From assembly GCA_965240325.2 (NCBI GenBank), contig OZ251238.1, forward strand, positions 806,001-870,000: a stretch of 64,000 nt of DNA, written 5' to 3'. The translations under genes and the position numbers were made by a program. This document shows, one piece after another, positions 61,395-64,000 of this stretch (position 1 is its first letter; the number at the start of each line of letters is the position of its first letter). Source of the DNA: Rebecca billardiae RCC1528. Its lineage: Eukaryota > Haptophyta. The notes under the pieces were generated by a model. That model did not search any database. It was not told the origin of the DNA and was given only the letters and a program-made list of their open reading frames with translations.

Positions 61395-63470
61395 TACCTG
61401 ATGGTGGAGGACTACCTGGCGCTCACGCTCGCGCTCACGCCCGAGCAGCTGGGCGCGGCGGAGGGCGCGCTGCTCGCCTCGATCGCGGCGCAGCTCGGCG
61501 TGGACGTGTCGCGGCTCTCGGTCGAGCTGGTCAGCCCACTGGGCGACGGCACGACCAAGTTCGTCGTCAAGCTCTCCACCGACCTGTTCGCAGGCGAGAC
61601 CCCCATCGATTTCTCGGCGCGCATCATGGCGCCCGCGGCGCGCGTCAGTGCGGGTGGCGGCGCCGGCAGCGACGGCGCCGGCTGCGGCAACTCCACCAAC
61701 TCGACGAACCAGACCAACGGCACGGGCATCAACTGCACCAGCAGCACCGAGCCATCCGCCCAGTCGCTCCTCGAGGGGCTGAGCGCGCTGCTGAGCGTGC
61801 CAGTCGCAGCGCTGCCGTACAACCACGTGCCGCCGTCGCCGCCGCCCGCGCCGCCCGCGCCGCCGCCAGACCAATCGACCGAGGAGTACATCGCGCTGGA
61901 GGTGGACCTGCCGTGGTACGCGGTCGCGGAGGGCTCGAGCGCGCTGCTCGCCGCGATGGCCGCGTGCCTCGGCGCCTCGCCCGAGCGCTTCTCGCTCGAG
62001 CTCACGCAGGAGCTCGGCACGAGCCGGACCAAGGTTGTGGTGAAACTTACGACGAACTTTGGCGCCGGCGAGGCGCCCGTGAACCCGACGGCGCGGCTCA
62101 CGCCAAACAATGGGCCGGGCACGCCGGTTTCGCTCGACGCGGTGTCGGACTGCCTAGGCGTGCCCGTCGTCGCCGACCCGTACAACCACGTGCCGCCGGC
62201 GCCGCCGCCGTCGCCACCGCCGCCGCCGATCACGCCGCGCAGCCCGCCCGCCGCGCCGCCGCAGCCGCCGCCGAGCGAGAGCGACCCCAACCTGCTGCTC
62301 GACCCGCAGGTGGCGCCCGGGGCGGGCGTCTTCAGGCCCAACGACGACCTCAACGTCGGTGGCGAGAGCACGGCGGGCACGAACAACGTGATCGACATCC
62401 GCGACCTGTGGGACGTCATCCGGGAGGCCCTGGCCGACCCGCGCACGGGCGCGTGGACGCTCGGCGGGATCGTCTTCGGCGGCATCTTTGTGATCGGCCT
62501 CATCGCCGGCGGTGTGTGGTACATCGTCACGCGCCGCCGGCGCAAGCGCGAGAGCACTTTCAGGGAGCTCTTCATCCCCGCGTTCGGCCTGGGCGGCTTT
62601 CGCCTGCAGATTCGCCCACTCCTCGCCGCCAAGCCACTTGCCGTGGTTCCCCCGCCGCCGGCGGCGCCGCCCGTTCAGGTGGAGCGGCCGACCACCGACT
62701 ACTCGTGGAGCTTCCTGCCCGGAGGGTCGAAGAAGCGCCCCGGGAGGCGCCCAAGCCTCGGCGATCCCAACGACCTGCGCGACGTGCCCGTCTCGGCGAG
62801 CGGGATGCCCGTCGTGCTCGTGCAAAGCCCGCCGCAGCACTCGCGCCGGAGCTTCGGCGGCGGCGTCCGGCTGACGCCGCTGCCGAGCCCTGTCGGGAGG
62901 ACCCCGAGCCTCGGCGGCAACCGGCCGACCAAGCTCCCCGCCACCCTGGACGATGACGTGTCCAGCCCGACGACCACGCCCGCCATCCAGAGCCGACGCC
63001 CGGGCGCGCTCCCCTTGACGCTCAGCCCCGACACGTCGCCGCAGGCCGCCGCGAGGCGCAGGCCCCCGCCGCCCGCCAGCCAGGAGGGTGTAGCCTCGAC
63101 CACGTTCCGTACGCGCCTGTCGTTCCTGCCGGCCTCGCCCCCCAAGATCCCCCGGCGCAGCTTGGACCGCAAAGACACGGGCGGGCGTCGCATCCTGCAT
63201 CAACCGGGTGGCAAGATCACGATCGGCCAGCTCGATAAGCCGCTCCGGCCGCCGTCCGACTCGGGCGCATCCGACTCGCTCGTGAGCTCGAGAATGGGAC
63301 CTCAGCCTCCGGATCCCGGCAAGGGCAACGCCACGCCCACGAACAAGCCGCCCTGGCGGCCGCCGCCGCCGCCGCCGTCCGATTCGAGCTCATCCGGCTC
63401 GCACGTGAGCTCCAGAACGGTGCCTCTGCCTCGGGATTCAGGCAAGGGCAACAACCCGCCGCCCAAGTAA
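32932..63470 (+). CDS. Giant modular type I surface protein: three RCC1-like propellers, SPPP tract, 46 repeat domains, TM helix
   Basis: Thirteen exons (12 GT-AG introns listed separately) join to 28,992 nt, exactly 9,664 codons with the TAA at 63468, giving 9,663 residues. Order: N-terminal domain (1-172); Pro-rich linker; propeller 1 (about 215-706), propeller 2 (757-1247) and propeller 3 (1303-1791), each of seven HxC...(K/R)C(W/F)G...GxxGxGD blades; Pro-rich tract (1792-3281); 46 domains of alternating subfamilies with Pro linkers (3282 to about 9240); TM helix (9326-9350); RRRRKR and a Pro/Ser-rich basic tail of 313 residues. Paired Cys in each blade and NLT/NST sequons in many domains fit an extracellular location. 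RCC1-like propellers usually bind proteins; the SPPP tract resembles pherophorin/extensin hydroxyproline-rich rods. A cell-surface, wall, scale or adhesion role is an inference. No convincing signal peptide follows ATG 32932 (only LFLSTLYF), so a 5' exon may be missing. The gene might also be transcribed as shorter units, but the splice frame agreement argues for one. Confidence 0.75.
34194..34356 (+). other. Intron 1 (163 bp)
   Basis: Donor GTGCGTGC, acceptor CTCCACAG. Phase 2: it splits TG^C, restoring LKCWG of blade 4. Confidence 0.85.
34503..34626 (+). other. Intron 2 (124 bp)
   Basis: Donor GTGCGTGC, acceptor CGCGCAG. Phase 1: splitting C^AC restores GANHTCVLLD at the start of blade 5. 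Confidence 0.85.
34861..34983 (+). other. Intron 3 (123 bp)
   Basis: Donor GTGCGGCG, acceptor CGCGCAG. Phase 1: T^GC restores FLKCWGSGSNG of blade 6. Confidence 0.85.
35347..35455 (+). other. Intron 4 (109 bp)
   Basis: Donor GTGCGCGC, acceptor CGCGCAG. Phase 1: T^GC restores SGVRCFGDGSKG of blade 7. Confidence 0.85.
36339..36500 (+). other. Intron 5 (162 bp)
   Basis: Module 2 counterpart of intron 1; one base shorter overall, with small changes around its middle. Phase 2. Confidence 0.85.
36647..36770 (+). other. Intron 6 (124 bp)
   Basis: Module 2 counterpart of intron 2, same length, phase 1. Confidence 0.85.
37005..37127 (+). other. Intron 7 (123 bp)
   Basis: Module 2 counterpart of intron 3, same length, phase 1. 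Confidence 0.85.
37491..37599 (+). other. Intron 8 (109 bp)
   Basis: Module 2 counterpart of intron 4, same length, phase 1. Confidence 0.85.
38495..38647 (+). other. Intron 9 (153 bp)
   Basis: Module 3 counterpart of intron 1, about 10 bp shorter through a deletion near its middle. Phase 2. Confidence 0.85.
38794..38917 (+). other. Intron 10 (124 bp)
   Basis: Module 3 counterpart of intron 2, same length, phase 1. Confidence 0.85.
39152..39274 (+). other. Intron 11 (123 bp)
   Basis: Module 3 counterpart of intron 3, same length, phase 1. Confidence 0.85.
39638..39747 (+). other. Intron 12 (110 bp)
   Basis: Module 3 counterpart of intron 4. It has the same ends but a diverged middle. Phase 1. 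The exon after it is the last and is about 23.7 kb long. Confidence 0.85.
39852..44321 (+). repeat. Ser-Pro-Pro-Pro tract, ~1,490 residues
   Basis: About 4.47 kb of nearly pure (S/A)PPP and SPPPP units, mostly AGC/TCG-CCG-CCG-CCG codons with CCA/CCC variants. It resembles the rod-like hydroxyproline-rich spacer of pherophorins and extensins, but is several times longer than usual. There are no Cys and few interruptions (HPSPPAP near 41385, NPPP near 41775, LPP near the end). The 12-bp period leaves another plus frame and a minus frame open too; those are translation shadows. Confidence 0.9.
44322..46241 (+). repeat. Repeat cassette 1 (2-1-1-1-3)
   Basis: Five domains. Subfamily 2 (TVQDYVELKLNLTGL) comes first, then three subfamily 1 domains (NHGTEEY, DLGTEEY, DHANEEY) and one subfamily 3 (NLELYDYVAVIVNTTE). 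The third domain has an unusual long first helix (SYAYLQGLTPESLASRIDG). Confidence 0.85.
46242..47795 (+). repeat. Repeat cassette 2 (2-1-1-3)
   Basis: Starts DLTVEDYVELRLNLTTWE. Period to the next cassette is 1,554 bp. Its first subfamily 1 domain keeps the NHGTEEY form of cassette 1, unlike cassettes 3 to 6. Confidence 0.85.
47796..49331 (+). repeat. Repeat cassette 3 (2-1-1-3), 1,536 bp
   Basis: First of the run of cassettes with identical 1,536-bp spacing. Both subfamily 1 domains are of the DHANEEY type; subfamily 3 reads NLELYEFAAVTIDSTELD. Confidence 0.9.
49332..50867 (+). repeat. Repeat cassette 4 (2-1-1-3), 1,536 bp
   Basis: Differs from cassette 3 by scattered substitutions, such as PAQLVAARES for PAQLEAARES and NLELYQF for NLELYEF. 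Confidence 0.9.
50868..52403 (+). repeat. Repeat cassette 5 (2-1-1-3), 1,536 bp
   Basis: Shares the LVAARES variant with cassette 4, which suggests those two are a late duplication pair. Its subfamily 3 domain has DPERLAVHA in place of DPDRLAVHA. Confidence 0.9.
52404..53939 (+). repeat. Repeat cassette 6 (2-1-1-3), 1,536 bp
   Basis: Same length as cassettes 3 to 5, but its first subfamily 1 domain has LEAVQEALLASLA and the second has SMLDQGDGTTSLV, variants found in the downstream cassettes and in cassette 1. Confidence 0.9.
53940..55907 (+). repeat. Repeat cassette 7 (2-1-1-1-3)
   Basis: An extra subfamily 1 domain (DLENEEYVALTVAMTPAQL) sits before subfamily 3. The subfamily 2 domain ends like that of cassette 1 (SSLLKEVSEQPPPQAP), a mosaic that suggests gene-conversion-like exchange. 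Confidence 0.85.
55908..57494 (+). repeat. Repeat cassette 8 (2-1-1-3)
   Basis: Starts DFSTEDYVELLLNMTTSQ. The first subfamily 1 domain is the QLDSEEYVSLRVAMPADEL variant. Confidence 0.85.
57495..59060 (+). repeat. Repeat cassette 9 (2-1-1-3)
   Basis: Starts DFSTEDYVELKLNLTGLD and shares the QLDSEEY domain with cassette 8, so these two form a second duplication group. Confidence 0.85.
59061..60998 (+). repeat. Repeat cassette 10 (2-1-1-1-3)
   Basis: Starts DLTREDYVDLKLNLTGLD. Three subfamily 1 domains (DLDSEEY, DHANEEY, DHASEEY) precede NLELYDYVAVIVNSTE. Confidence 0.85.
60999..62200 (+). repeat. Three divergent C-terminal repeat domains
   Basis: Domains at 60999 (NLGEEEYVALAINLTIAEF), 61395 (YLMVEDYLALTLALTPEQL) and 61869 (DQSTEEYIALEVDLPW) are subfamily 1-like but more diverged. 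The middle one carries a Gly/Ser/Asn/Thr-rich insert with five sequons at 61689-61739. They are the membrane-proximal part of the stalk. Confidence 0.8.
62454..62529 (+). other. Transmembrane helix and stop-transfer of the giant protein
   Basis: About 25 residues, WTLGGIVFGGIFVIGLIAGG and five more, followed at once by RRRRKR. This orients the repeats outside and the last 313 residues in the cytoplasm. Confidence 0.88.
63246..63467 (+). repeat. Duplicated ~40-residue motif at the C-terminus
   Basis: Copy 1 reads PPSDSGASDSLVSSR and PDPGKGN; copy 2 reads PPSDSSSSGSHVSSR and PRDSGKGN. They lie at about 63249-63345 and 63375-63467. Ser-rich with basic residues, they could be phosphorylation or docking sites (inference). 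Confidence 0.65.
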
Positions 63471-64000
63471 CCAGCCGTCGCCGCCGCCATCGCCGTCCGT
63501 CGCAACCGAGTCCGAGTCCGACCGTCCCCGGACAGCCGCGGACAGGCAGAAGTGACGACGCATCCGAACTCGATCAAGGCAGGGTCAGGGCCCGCGGCCC
63601 CGCAACTCCTGCGCGGCGCCGTTCCGGCGGTTCTTTCCACTTCCAGCACGGGCGGCTCAGCACCTGTTTGCACACATCATGTCCATGGTGATGGTGCCCC
63701 CGGACCGTGATGCCCATGGCCACTACGGGCTGCCATATGAGTCATCATCCGTCCATGTCATCAGTCAGCTTGAGCACAGCATGCATCCGCGCCATCATCG
63801 TACGTCCGATCGCGGACGCAGAGTGTGATATGACTGATGAATCGCCGCGATGCCCGATGATCTGATTCTGATGAGTAACACCCGTAGTTCAGAAAAAACG
63901 CCAGTCTGCGGCGGAGCGCAGTCAGACGACGCTCGGAGTCGGAGTACCCAGGGTAAGTTACTTGCCCCCTGGCCGTACTCGTCCGTGCCCAGGGGTGCAA
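63471..64000. other. Downstream flank, no gene recognised
   Basis: Base composition returns to the mixed type of the left flank. It should contain the 3' untranslated region of the giant gene. A 79-codon minus-strand frame touching the window edge (64000-63761) has no recognisable motif and may be part of a gene outside the window or chance. Confidence 0.45.

Noticed and set aside
63761-64000. 79-codon minus-strand frame at the right edge
   Set aside because: It runs off the window, has no motif and differs in composition from the real genes here.

Overview
The window is nuclear DNA from a eukaryote, most likely a GC-rich unicellular alga of haptophyte type; that placement is an inference. 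The signs are spliceosomal GT-AG introns, a VPS13 gene, an SNF1/MARK-type kinase, a pherophorin-like Ser-Pro-Pro-Pro tract, RCC1 propellers on a membrane-anchored protein, and very GC-rich coding DNA full of GGC/GCC runs. There are no bacterial operon features.

Layout. Positions 1-2606 hold no gene I can support. On the minus strand follow a secreted or membrane-associated alpha/beta-hydrolase (3734-2607) and a large serine/threonine kinase with a C-terminal UBA-like segment (7059-4024). Divergent from the kinase, with only 32 bp between the start codons, is a 21-kb VPS13 (chorein) lipid-transfer gene (7092-28096). It is expanded to about 7,000 codons by low-complexity inserts, carries two apparent GRAM domains, and has one reading-frame break near 20,000. 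After a spacer with a 23-bp minisatellite comes an unrecognised basic protein (28880-32584) whose C-terminal half has four divergent Myb/SANT-like repeats.

The second half of the window appears to be a single gene, 32932-63470. It looks at first like several separate reading frames. Twelve GT-AG introns, placed at recurring positions in three tandem copies of a roughly 2.15-kb module, join them into one open frame of 9,664 codons including the stop. The predicted protein of 9,663 residues (roughly 1 MDa) has these parts: an N-terminal domain; three complete seven-bladed RCC1-like propellers; a Pro-rich tract of about 1,490 residues; 46 copies of a domain of about 75-100 residues in three subfamilies, arranged as ten 2-1-1(-1)-3 cassettes plus three divergent copies; one transmembrane helix; and a basic Pro/Ser-rich cytoplasmic tail. 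Five consecutive cassettes start exactly 1,536 bp apart, which points to recent tandem expansion. This giant modular surface protein is the main discovery candidate. Positions 63471-64000 hold no supported gene.

The genes do not form a functional cluster in the bacterial sense. VPS13, the kinase and the hydrolase look like ordinary, densely packed housekeeping or signalling neighbours. The giant gene looks like a lineage-specific cell-surface, adhesion or scale/wall protein (inference).
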